Part shown: positions 29,415 through 40,700 of the stretch, in pieces
Layout: each line of letters opens with the position of its first letter
Numbering within the stretch: the stretch's first letter is position 1
The notes under the pieces: generated by a model
Database searches by the model: none
Told to the model about the DNA's origin: nothing
The model's input: the letters and a program-made list of their open reading frames with translations, nothing else
Source of the DNA: Prosapia bicincta
Taxonomy: Eukaryota; Arthropoda; Insecta; Hemiptera; Cercopidae
Assembly: GCA_036971475.1 (NCBI GenBank)
Contig: JBAIZL010000001.1
Location: forward strand, 212,064,075 to 212,128,074
Direction of reading: 5' to 3'
Length of the DNA: 64,000 bases
Translations under genes and position numbers: made by a program

Positions 29415-30167
29415 GCGTCATGGTAAGAAACAATGCTTCCCCTACGCTCTATCCTCGCCTTACCTGTCATATCTAAGGCCATAACGCACCTAGACGTCAC
29501 ACGTGAGTAGATCATAGATGCGTCATGGTAAGAAACAATGCTTCCCCTACGCTCTATCCTCGCCTTACCTGTCATATCTAAGGTCATAACGCACCTAGAC
29601 GTCACACGTGAGTAGATCATAGATACGTCATGGTAAGAAACATTGCTTCCCCTACGCTCTATCCTTGCCTTACCTGTCATATCTAAGGACATAACGCACC
29701 TATACGTCACACGTGGGTAGATCATAGATACGTCATGGTAAGAAACAATGCTTCCCGTACGCTCTATCCTTGCCTTACCTGTCATATCTAAGGACATAAC
29801 GCACCTAGACGTCACACGTGGGTAGATCATAGATACGTCATGGTAAGAAACAATGCTTCCCCAACGCTCTATCCTCGCCTTACCTGTCATATCTAAGGAC
29901 ATAACGCACCTAGACGTCACACGTGAGTAGATCATAGATACGTCATGGTAAGAAACATTGCTTCCCCTACGCTCTATCCTTGCCTTACCTGTCATATCTA
30001 AGGACATAACGCACCTAGACGTCACACGTGGGTAGATCATAGATACGTCATGGTAAGAAACAATGCTTCCCCAACGCTCTATCCTCGCCTTACCTGTCAT
30101 ATCTAAGGACATAACGCACCTAGACATCACACGTGAGTAGATCATGGATACGTTATGGTAAGAAACA
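29415..30167. repeat. diverged right edge of the 105-bp array
   Basis: The last seven or so units carry a cluster of variants that are rare elsewhere: ACATTGCTTCC (29,640 and 29,956), CCTTGCCTTACC, CACGTGGGTAG, CCCCAACGC (29,860 and 30,070). Two of these types recur at 210 or 315 bp spacing, a small local HOR. The final unit has ATCATGGATACGTTATGG and breaks off in AACAATTCTTC. Higher divergence at the edge is usual for satellites. Confidence 0.85.
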
Positions 30168-30410
30168 ATTCTTCAAAGTTCCAGGATTTAACTTGTCGGC
30201 TGTTTTTGTAACCGGGAGTTGTCCTTTTCGTTAAAGCTGTATTAAATACATAATGGAATACAGTTAGTGTGGTGCGTTGTATTGGAAATTGTGCAGGCCA
30301 GCAAGAACATTTGGGAATAATGTGGTGAAATGAAGGTTGTGTGAGGTCAAATTCTTCTATTGAGAAACATTGGGTCAATTAGAACTGTTGTTTGGCTCAA
30401 TTAAAGAACA

Positions 30411-30540
30411 GAATATTTAATTTATTTTATATACAAATTTGAATAAATTATAAAAAATTATTATATATAATATAAATATATGTATATAATTATAATATAT
30501 AAATATATTATTAAATATATTTAAATATAAAATATCAATC
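30411..30540. other. AT-rich block
   Basis: About 120 bp made almost only of A and T, with many TATA and AAATAT words and small hairpin potential. It starts some 240 bp after the 105-bp array ends. It resembles a matrix-attachment or easily unwound region, but composition is the only evidence. Confidence 0.6.
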
Positions 30541-30730
30541 TTGCAAGTAATAATATAGCAATTCTACAGTGACAGACACGATTTGGGCTTTGCGCAATAT
30601 AAAACTAAAAAGAAATTTTTAAATGTATGTATAACACGTACATCATAAATTTCGCTATATAATTTAAAAACAGGGTTCAATAATAAATTAAGTCTGCTAT
30701 TCATGACGAGCTGGTTGTTAATTAGTTATG

Positions 30731-30955
30731 ACACTTTTGCTATTACTTACGACTAGACGTTTTTGTTAACTAATGGTTGTTAAATTGTAGGAAACGTTTT
30801 CGTTTTACGACTTCTTCAGCCTTGTATTTTCTCAAATGTAAGAGTAATTTTTAAGTGTTTCTATGTTAATTTCTATGTTAATTTCCAAGTGTAAGTTAAG
30901 AAGTTAACAACCTTTAGTTAACAAAAAGTCTGGTCACAAGTAATAGCAAAAGTGT
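30731..30955. repeat. inverted repeat, ~53-bp arms, 120-bp loop (possible MITE)
   Basis: The left arm (30,731-30,783; from ACACTTTTGCTATTACTT to TTAACTAATGGTTGTTAA) is the reverse complement of the right arm (30,904-30,955; TTAACAACCTTTAGTTAACA to AATAGCAAAAGTGT). There are about six mismatches and one length difference. The ~120-bp loop is AT-rich and contains a doubled TTCTATGTTAAT. Size and structure fit a miniature inverted-repeat transposable element, or an RNA hairpin if transcribed. I could not identify a target-site duplication or a known family. Confidence 0.75.
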
Positions 30956-31230
30956 AATAATAAATGAATATTCTTCCCTATGCTGCAGAGATGCCATCCG
31001 CACCCGGCCCTAGGAGAACCCTTGCTTTATGCCATATAAATACATTTTATTGAATAGGCTCATTAACATTATAACTGGAATCATTTAACTAATGACCGTC
31101 TTTGAGCCTTAGATTTTGTCAAGAAACTAACAAAAAATGGATTTTCGAAAACATAGGAAATAATCTTTAATCTTTGTTATAGGTGTAGGCCTACTTGCTT
31201 AGCAAGTTTCGGGCTGAAGTTACAACGGCA

Positions 31231-31242
31231 AGGTCATGACCT
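31231..31242. promoter_or_regulatory. perfect palindrome AGGTCATGACCT (nuclear-receptor-like site)
   Basis: The 12 bp are two AGGTCA half-sites as an inverted repeat with no spacer. This matches the classical synthetic palindromic thyroid/retinoid response element. The match is exact. No gene is visible beside it, so function is unsupported and a chance match is quite possible. Confidence 0.25.
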
Positions 31243-34200
31243 AACTTATCATAGCGCACGTCGTTCTCGTAAATTCCAATGACTAAGTTAAGTTTTGCGG
31301 CAGCGTGAAGAAAGGGCCAAACACCCCCTTTTTGTTATCTTCCCGAAGTATCTGACAGAGTGTTCATGGTTATCTTACAAAGTTAATTACACTTTTATTT
31401 GTGTCATTCTATGTGTTTAGTCTTACTCCTTGTGAAGGATTGGCTGTATAGTACCATATATGATGGGACTTCTGCGTCTGTACGCTTTACCACGAAGTTT
31501 ATTTGTGGGTGCTGCAAACTATTCCAGATTTTATGTCATTTAATTTTGTACAAACACTCCGCAAAGGGAGGAGGAGAGTTATAGCTCTTCACTCGTTAAT
31601 TGGCGCGCGATCGATCGATACAGAACAAAATGTTAGCCCTATTCAAAAACATTGGTTATTGTAGTGCGTGTTGCATCAAAGGCCAACGCTAAGAAATTGC
31701 AGGCGTTGCGGTCTTTTAGAAAACTGAGATAAGTAAGTTTGTTCAAAGCTTTACGTAAATGATCTGGTTAATATGACACAGAAAATAAAATAATATTAAT
31801 AGCAGCTTTTCGGACTTGTCAAATCTAAATTACTGTTATATAAATACTATACCTGATATTATAATGTCTGCGGAACGGTCTTTTGCTTCCTCTACCCTTC
31901 CCCCCGCCTATGATAGCTATTCGAGGTAATGCGCCAGCATACGTGTGACCAGCTATACCTGCCCCTATTGAGGCTTTGACGTCCCTCGCAAACAAATTTC
32001 ACAACTCTAAAAGTACTTACCGACAAAGAAACACTACTTGTTGGTAAATATACATATAGTCTATTCACCCAAAACACACACACTCCAGAATGAAACGGAG
32101 AAAACATGTCGCTGTTTAGGTCGTCTGACGTCAGAGGTAATCGTTCATTGTGAATTGGAAACGAATTAAGCTAAAGAAAAGAATACTGTGTTTACGGTCT
32201 GTCATGTTCAGAGGACTTTAGGGGGGGTAATGTAAGCAATGAATCGAATGTATGGTCACTCTGCGGAGAGACATTTTGAACGCACTGCGTGAAAGCAATA
32301 TACATACAGATGGAGATATGTACTAGGCTAAGCAGAGCAAGAGTATAGATATATTATTGTGGAGATGGTGTTGAGAAATAGGGCGTAGAATGTGGTTAGA
32401 AATGAAGGGTAGATATTTAAAGAGTTTATAAATTATAGTTCGGTTTCTCAACATGAAAAGTATCCCCATTGTGGCGACCTTGGTGGTCCAAAGACGTCGC
32501 CGCATAGCGATATAGCCTCTACAAAGATAACAGAAATGACGCTATCGAGAATGCCTTATCGATATTGCTTGCCAAAGCCCCTGGAGCCAGATATTTCCTT
32601 TCCAATGACAGAAAACGGATAACATCTTGAATCTATCACAACTTTAAACGGATTCAGAAAATTATCTTGGGACAGTAACAGTTTCAGAAAGGTTGTACAT
32701 TATTTACGGAGGTTATATAGAGCGTCGTCTTTGCTGATCTTTTTTTTATTACAGGTCATCAAACGGAATATTTATGTCTGACATCTTCAGTAATGCGAGC
32801 AGTATCAGGAGAGGGCTAGTAAAATGCGATTCTTCATTAAAGCGGAAAGAAGGCGGTTTTACTGCCTGACAGTCAGTCACGTAGAGGTTGTTAATGGGCC
32901 GCGCACCCGAAGGGTCCTGGAGTCATATCTGATCTCATTAACTGTTAAGAGATTAACTCTATCTGAAGGGTTCGATTTTTAATATTTCTTCGTGCTTTGT
33001 ATATATAACTTTGTTATCATGGTTCTTCTATCGAGTTATGATGTCATGGTTGGCCGTCGCTAAGATGTCGTTCTGACGCAACTATTGTGACCTGGTAAAA
33101 GGTAGAAACGGTTTGATAGAAAAACGTTGTGGTTTAATGTTTGCTTTTTGCATTTAGCCATTGTGTTCGTCATACACCGCGCTAACGTGTGTCATGCGTT
33201 TGTATCCTCGCATTTAAGGTTAAATCATAGTGTAGTCGATAAGGCAGATGCGCCCAGCCAAAGCAAACCGCATGACTAATACAGAGCGAATTTTTTAAAT
33301 CTCGTCGCAATGACGTGTTCTACCCCTTTTCACCCGTAACAAAGCTTATCGTACACAGAATTGGCGTTAATCATACCCCGGGCTCATTTAGATATTCTTG
33401 TTTGAAATACGAAGTCATAAAAAAAATACACTGCTAAAAAATGTGAAAAAACAATTAGTCACGTTCGTGATACTAGAGAATCAGTATGTCCTATGATATC
33501 CATCTAAAATTCATTATCCATCACCTTACGATGCGGTGTAAGGGGTAGCTACATCTTTATAATGAATGGGTCTATTTCAGGGAAGCTCTCGTGGCGCCGT
33601 CACCCCACCACGTTCGTGATACTAGAGTATCAGTATGTCCTATGATATCCATCTAAAATTCATTATTCATCACCTTACGATGCGGTGTAAGGGGTAGCTA
33701 CATCTTTATAATGAGTGGGTCCCTTTGAGGGAAGCTCACGTGGCGCCATAACCTTACCACGTACGTGATGCTAGAGAATCAGTATGTCCTTTGATATCCA
33801 TCTAAAATTCATTATCCATCACCTTACGATGCGGTGTAAGGGGTAGCTACATCTTTATAATGAATGGGTCTATTTCAGGAAAGCTCTCGTGGCGCCGTCA
33901 CCCCACCACGTTCGTGATACTAGAGTATCAGTATGTCCTATGATATCCATCTAAAATTCATTATCCATCACCTTACGATGCGGTGTAAGGGGTAGCTACA
34001 TCTTTATAATGAATGGGTCCCTTTCAGGGAAGCTCACGTGGCGCCATAACCTTACCACGTACGTGATGCTAGAGTATCAGTATGTCCTATGATATCCATC
34101 TAAAATTCATTATTCATCACCTTACGATGCGGTGTAAGGGGTAGCTACATCTTTATAATGAGTGGGTCCCTTTCAGGGAAGCTCACGTGGCGCCATAACC

Positions 34201-34260
34201 TTACCACGTACGTGATGCTAGAGAATCAGTATGTCCTTTGATATCCATCTAAAATTCATT

Positions 34261-37200
34261 ATCCATCACCTTACGATGCGGTGTAAGGGGTAGCTACATC
34301 TTTATAATGAATGGGTCTATTTCAGGAAAGCTCTCGTGGCGCCGTCACCCCACCACGTTCGTGATACTAGAGTATCAGTATGTCCTATGATATCCATCTA
34401 AAATTCATTATCCATCACCTTACGATGCGGTGTAAGGGGTAGCTACATCTTTATAATGAATGGGTCTATTTCAGGGAAGCTCTCGTGGCGCCGTCACCCC
34501 ACCACGTTCGTGATACTAGAGTATCAGTATGTCCTATAATATCCATCTAAAATTCATTATTCATCACCTTACGATGCGGTGTAAGGGGTAGCTACATCTT
34601 TATAATGAGTGGGTCCCTTTCAGGGAAGCTCTCGTGGCGCCATAACCTTACCACGTACGTGATGCTAGAGAATCAGTATGTCCTTTGATATCCATCTAAA
34701 ATTCATTATCCATCACCTTACGATGCGGTGTAAGGGGTAGCTACATCTTTATAATGAATGGGTCTATTTCAGGGAAGCTCACGTGGCGCCGTCACCCCAC
34801 CACGTACGTGATGCTAGAGAATCAGTATGTCCTTTGATATCCATCTAAAATTCTTTATTCATCACCTTACGATGCGGTGTAAGGGGTAGCTACATCTTTA
34901 TAATGAGTGGGTCCTTTTCAGGGAAGCTCACGTGGCGCCATAACCTTACCACGTACGTGATGCTAGAGAATCAGTATGTCCTATGATATCCATCTAAAAT
35001 TCTTTATTCATCACCTTACGATGCGGTGTAAGGGTTAGCTACATCTTTATAATGAGTGGGTCCCTTTCAGGGAAGCTCACGTGGCGCCATAACCTTACCA
35101 CGTACGTGATGCTAGAGAATCAGTATGTCCATTGATATCCATCTAAAATTCATTATTCATCACCTTACGATGCGGTGTAAGGGGTAGCTACATCTTTATA
35201 ATGAGTGGGTCCCTTTCAGGGAAGCTCACGTGGCGCCGTCACCCCACCACGTTCGTGATACTAGAGTATCAGTATGTCCTATGATATCCATCTAAAATTC
35301 ATTATTCATCACCTTACGATGCGGTGTAAGGGGAAGCTACATCTTTAAATGAGTGGGTCTCTTTCAGGGAAGTTCACGTGACGCCGTAACATTACCAAGT
35401 TAGTAATACTAGAGTACCATTATGTAATTTGACATTCATCTAAAATTCTTTATCCATCACCTTATAATGCGGTGAGTATGTCTCTTTCAGGGAAGCTCAC
35501 GTGGCGCCAAAACCCTACCACGTTCGTAATACTAGAGAATCAGTATGTCAATTGATATCCATCTAAAATTCATTATTCGTCACCTTACAATGCGGTGAAA
35601 GGGGAAGCTACATCTTTAAATGAGTGGGTCTCTTTCAGGGAAGCTCACGTGGCGCCATAACCCTACCACGTTCGTGATACTAGAGAATCAGTATGTCCAT
35701 TGATATCCATCTAAAATTCATTATTCGTCACCTTACAATGCGGTGAAAGGGGAAGCTACATCTTTAAATGAGTGGGTCTCTTTCAGGGAAGCTCACGTGA
35801 CGCCGTAACATTACCAAGTTAGTAATACTAGAGTACCATTATCTAGTTCGACATTCATCTAAAATTCTTTATCCATCACCTTATAATGCGGTGAGTATGT
35901 CTCTTTCAGGGAAGCTCACGTGGCGCCATAACCCTACCACGTTCGTAATACTAGAGAATCAGTATGTCCATTGATATCCATCTAAAATTCATTATTCATC
36001 ACCTTACAATGCGGTGAAAGGGGAAGCTACATCTTTAAATGAGTGGGTCCCTTTCAGGGAAGCTCACGTGGCGCCATAACCCTACCACGTTCGTAATACT
36101 AGAGAATCAGTATGTCCATTGATATCCATCTAAAATTTATTATTCGTCACCTTACAATGCGGTGAAAGGGGAAGCTACATCTTTAAATGAGTGGGTCTCT
36201 TTCAGGGAAGCTCACGTGGCGCCATAACCCTACCACGTTCGTAATACTAGAGAATCAGTATGTCCATTGATATCCATTTAAAATTCATTATTCGTCACCT
36301 TACAATGCGGTGAAAGGGGAAGCTACATCTTTAAATGAGTGGGTCTCTTTCAGGGAAGCTCACGTGGCGCCATAACCCTACCACGTTCGTAATACTAGAG
36401 AATCAGTATGTCCATTGATATCCATCTAAAATTCATTATTCGTCACCTTACAATGCGGTGAAAGGGGAAGCTACATCTTTATAATGAGTGGGTCCCTTTC
36501 AGGGAAGCTCACGTGGCGCCATAACCCTACCACGTTCGTAATACTAGAGAATCAGTATGTCCATTGATATCCATCTAAAATTCATTATTCTTCACCTTAC
36601 AATGCGGTGAAAGGGGAAGCTACATCTTTAAATGATTGGGTCTCTTTCAGGGAAGCTCACGTGGCGCCATCACCCTACCACGTTCGTGATACTAGAGTAT
36701 CAGTATGTCCTATGATATCCATCTAAAATTCATTATTCGTCACCTTACAATGCGGTGAAAGGGGAAGCTACATCTTTAAATGAGTGGGTCTCTTTCAGGG
36801 AAGCTCACGTGACGCCGTAACATTACCAAGTTAGTAATACTAGAGTACCATTATGTAATTTGACATTCATCTAAAATTTTTTATTCATCACCTTACGATG
36901 CGGTGTAAGGGGTAGCTACATCTTTATAATGAATAGGTCTCTTTCAGGGAAGCTCACGTGGCGCCATAACCTTACCACGTTTTTGATACTAGAGAATCAG
37001 TATGACCTTTGATATCCATCTATAATTCTTCATCCATCACCTTACGATGCGGTGTAAGGAATAGATACATCTTTATAATGAGTGGGTCCCTTTCAGGGAA
37101 GCTCTCGTGGCGCCATAACCTTACCACGTACGTGATGCTAGAGAATCAGTATGACCTTTGATATCCATCTATAATTCTTCATCCATCACCTTACGATGCG

Positions 37201-37776
37201 GTGTAAGGGATAGCTACATCTTTATAATGAGTGGGTCCCTTTCAGGGAAGCTCTCGTGGCGCCATAACCTTACCACGTACGTGATGCTAGAGAATCAGTA
37301 TGATATTTGATATCCATCTATAATTCTTCATCCATCACCTTACGATGCGGTGTAAGGGATAGCTACATCTTTATAATGAGTGGGTCCCTTTCAGGGAAGC
37401 TCACGTGGCGCCATAACCTTACCACGTACGTGATGCTAGAGAATCAGTATGACCTTTGATATCCATCTATAATTCTTCATCCATCACTTTACGATGCGGT
37501 GTAAGGGATAGCTACATATTTATAATGAATAGGTCTCTTTCAGGGAAGCTCACGAGGCGCCATAACCTTACCACGTTTTTGATACTAGAGAATCAGTATG
37601 ACCTTTGATATCCATCTATAATTCTTCATCCATCACCTTACGATGCGGTGTAAGGAATAGATACATCTTTATAATGAGTGGGTCCCTTTCAGGGAAGCTC
37701 TCGTGGCACCATAACCTTACCACGTACGTGATGCTAGAGAATCAGTATGACCTTTGATATCCATCTATAATTCTTC
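34261..37776. repeat. 3,516-bp HOR, copy 1 (149-bp satellite)
   Basis: The match with the following block starts at 34,261/37,777 and holds at offset 3,516 for GTCCTATAATATCC (34,531/38,047), AGTTCACGTGACG (35,371/38,887), CCAAAACCCTACC (35,507/39,023) and ATCTAGTTCGAC (35,841/39,357). Further right the offset becomes 3,665 (CACGAGGCGCC at 37,551/41,216), so one extra 149-bp unit is present in the second copy. The block mixes all subfamilies and includes two 123-bp units. Confidence 0.92.
35437..35559. repeat. 123-bp deletion variant of the 149-bp unit
   Basis: Reading from CATCTAAAATTC to the next such word gives 123 bp. The AAAGGGGAAGCTACATC segment and its flank are gone, leaving GCGGTGAGTATGTCTCTTTC. 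The same variant occurs near 35,880, 38,977, 39,400, 43,690 and 44,110, twice per HOR copy and always just after a subfamily IV region. It arose once and was copied with the HOR. The deletion creates a GGTGAGTA donor-like word. Confidence 0.9.
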
Positions 37777-40700
37777 ATCCATCACCTTACGATGCGGTGT
37801 AAGGGGTAGCTACATCTTTATAATGAATGGGTCTATTTCAGGAAAGCTCTCGTGGCGCCGTCACCCCACCACGTTCGTGATACTAGAGTATCAGTATGTC
37901 CTATGATATCCATCTAAAATTCATTATCCATCACCTTACGATGCGGTGTAAGGGGTAGCTACATCTTTATAATGAATGGGTCTATTTCAGGGAAGCTCTC
38001 GTGGCGCCGTCACCCCACCACGTTCGTGATACTAGAGTATCAGTATGTCCTATAATATCCATCTAAAATTCATTATTCATCACCTTACGATGCGGTGTAA
38101 GGGGTAGCTACATCTTTATAATGAGTGGGTCCCTTTCAGGGAAGCTCTCGTGGCGCCATAACCTTACCACGTACGTGATGCTAGAGAATCAGTATGTCCT
38201 TTGATATCCATCTAAAATTCATTATCCATCACCTTACCATGCGGTGTAAGGGGTAGCTACATCTTTATAATGAATGGGTCTATTTCAGGGAAGCTCACGT
38301 GGCGCCGTCACCCCACCACGTACGTGATGCTAGAGAATCAGTATGTCCTTTGATATCCATCTAAAATTCTTTATTCATCACCTTACGATGCGGTGTAAGG
38401 GGTAGCTACATCTTTATAATGAGTGGGTCCCTTTCAGGGAAGCTCACGTGGCGCCATAACCTTACCACGTACGTGATGCTAGAGAATCAGTATGTCCTAT
38501 GATATCCATCTAAAATTCTTTATTCATCACCTTACGATGCGGTGTAAGGGTTAGCTACATCTTTATAATGAGTGGGTCCCTTTCAGGGAAGCTCACGTGG
38601 CGCCATAACCTTACCACGTACGTGATGCTAGAGAATCAGTATGTCCATTGATATCCATCTAAAATTCATTATTCATCACCTTACGATGCGGTGTAAGGGG
38701 TAGCTACATCTTTATAATGAGTGGGTCCCTTTCAGGGAAGCTCACGTGGCGCCGTCACCCCACCACGTTCGTGATACTAGAGTATCAGTATGTCCTATGA
38801 TATCCATCTAAAATTCATTATTCATCACCTTACGATGCGGTGTAAGGGGAAGCTACATCTTTAAATGAGTGGGTCTCTTTCAGGGAAGTTCACGTGACGC
38901 CGTAACATTACCAAGTTAGTAATACTAGAGTACCATTATGTAATTTGACATTCATCTAAAATTCTTTATCCATCACCTTATAATGCGGTGAGTATGTCTC
39001 TTTCAGGGAAGCTCACGTGGCGCCAAAACCCTACCACGTTCGTAATACTAGAGAATCAGTATGTCAATTGATATCCATCTAAAATTCATTATTCGTCACC
39101 TTACAATGCGGTGAAAGGGGAAGCTACATCTTTAAATGAGTGGGTCTCTTTCAGGGAAGCTCACGTGGCGCCATAACCCTACCACGTTCGTGATACTAGA
39201 GAATCAGTATGTCCATTGATATCCATCTAAAATTCATTATTCGTCACCTTACAATGCGGTGAAAGGGGAAGCTACATCTTTAAATGAGTGGGTCTCTTTC
39301 AGGGAAGCTCACGTGACGCCGTAACATTACCAAGTTAGTAATACTAGAGTACCATTATCTAGTTCGACATTCATCTAAAATTCTTTATCCATCACCTTAT
39401 AATGCGGTGAGTATGTCTCTTTCAGGGAAGCTCACGTGGCGCCATAACCCTACCACGTTCGTAATACTAGAGAATCAGTATGTCCATTGATATCCATCTA
39501 AAATTCATTATTCATCACCTTACAATGCGGTGAAAGGGGAAGCTACATCTTTAAATGAGTGGGTCCCTTTCAGGGAAGCTCACGTGGCGCCATAACCCTA
39601 CCACGTTCGTAATACTAGAGAATCAGTATGTCCATTGATATCCATCTAAAATTTATTATTCGTCACCTTACAATGCGGTGAAAGGGGAAGCTACATCTTT
39701 AAATGAGTGGGTCTCTTTCAGGGAAGCTCACGTGGCGCCATAACCCTACCACGTTCGTAATACTAGAGAATCAGTATGTCCATTGATATCCATTTAAAAT
39801 TCATTATTCGTCACCTTACAATGCGGTGAAAGGGGAAGCTACATCTTTAAATGAGTGGGTCTCTTTCAGGGAAGCTCACGTGGCGCCATAACCCTACCAC
39901 GTTCGTAATACTAGAGAATCAGTATGTCCATTGATATCCATCTAAAATTCATTATTCGTCACCTTACAATGCGGTGAAAGGGGAAGCTACATCTTTATAA
40001 TGAGTGGGTCCCTTTCAGGGAAGCTCACGTGGCGCCATAACCCTACCACGTTCGTAATACTAGAGAATCAGTATGTCCATTGATATCCATCTAAAATTCA
40101 TTATTCTTCACCTTACAATGCGGTGAAAGGGGAAGCTACATCTTTAAATGATTGGGTCTCTTTCAGGGAAGCTCACGTGGCGCCATCACCCTACCACGTT
40201 CGTGATACTAGAGTATCAGTATGTCCTATGATATCCATCTAAAATTCATTATTCGTCACCTTACAATGCGGTGAAAGGGGAAGCTACATCTTTAAATGAG
40301 TGGGTCTCTTTCAGGGAAGCTCACGTGACGCCGTAACATTACCAAGTTAGTAATACTAGAGTACCATTATGTAATTTGACATTCATCTAAAATTTTTTAT
40401 TCATCACCTTACGATGCGGTGTAAGGGGTAGCTACATCTTTATAATGAATAGGTCTCTTTCAGGGAAGCTCACGTGGCGCCATAACCTTACCACGTTTTT
40501 GATACTAGAGAATCAGTATGACCTTTGATATCCATCTATAATTCTTCATCCATCACCTTACGATGCGGTGTAAGGAATAGATACATCTTTATAATGAGTG
40601 GGTCCCTTTCAGGGAAGCTCTCGTGGCGCCATAACCTTACCACGTACGTGATGCTAGAGAATCAGTATGACCTTTGATATCCATCTATAATTCTTCATCC

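Larger units (their letters stand above)
960..30167. repeat. 105-bp satellite array, ~278 units
   Basis: A single head-to-tail array. Using CATGGTAAG as unit start, the first is at 962 and the last (TATGGTAAG) at 30,154: 278 unit intervals, all 105 bp except six. Those are -1 at 3,377-3,480, -1 at 9,046-9,149, +5 at 10,830-10,939, -1 at 14,825-14,928, +1 at 16,294-16,399 and -1 at 17,660-17,763. No inversion and no foreign insertion was seen. Units differ by mostly 0-4 substitutions, and the same variants recur in ordered series (HORs). Edge units are the most diverged, for example CTCGAATTACATG near 1,007 in the first. Each unit has one CACGTG, two TGACGT on the minus strand and several GTAAG/GTGAG words. 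The minus-strand frame translates to a 35-residue repeat (starting MTGKARIERRGSIV), judged non-coding. Confidence 0.98.
30168..33460. other. non-satellite spacer, 3.3 kb
   Basis: Low-copy sequence between the two large arrays with no gene I can recognise. Contents: an AT-rich block (30,411-30,540), an inverted repeat (30,731-30,955), a perfect AGGTCATGACCT palindrome (31,231-31,242), and GCGCGCGATCGATCGAT near 31,603. The open frames here (61 codons + at 31,399-31,584; 71 codons - at 31,892-32,107; 60 codons - at 32,323-32,505) are short and have no family motif. A donor-like CGGTAAGTAC lies on the minus strand near 32,013-32,022, so a single exon cannot be ruled out. Confidence 0.6.

Noticed and set aside
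960..30145. Series of long minus-strand reading frames with a 35-residue repeat, as a giant repetitive protein gene
   Set aside because: The frames follow from a 105-bp unit lacking a stop in one frame. They are broken by stops and frameshifting indels, start at arbitrary internal Met codons, and vary mostly at residue-changing positions.
30142..30378. 78-codon minus-strand frame crossing the right edge of the 105-bp array
   Set aside because: It is a chance fusion of spacer and satellite sequence with no recognisable domain.
31892..32107. Possible exon on the minus strand ending at a CGGTAAGTAC donor-like site
   Set aside because: A 71-codon frame with one donor-like word is expected by chance in 3 kb. 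No acceptor, second exon or protein similarity could be supported.
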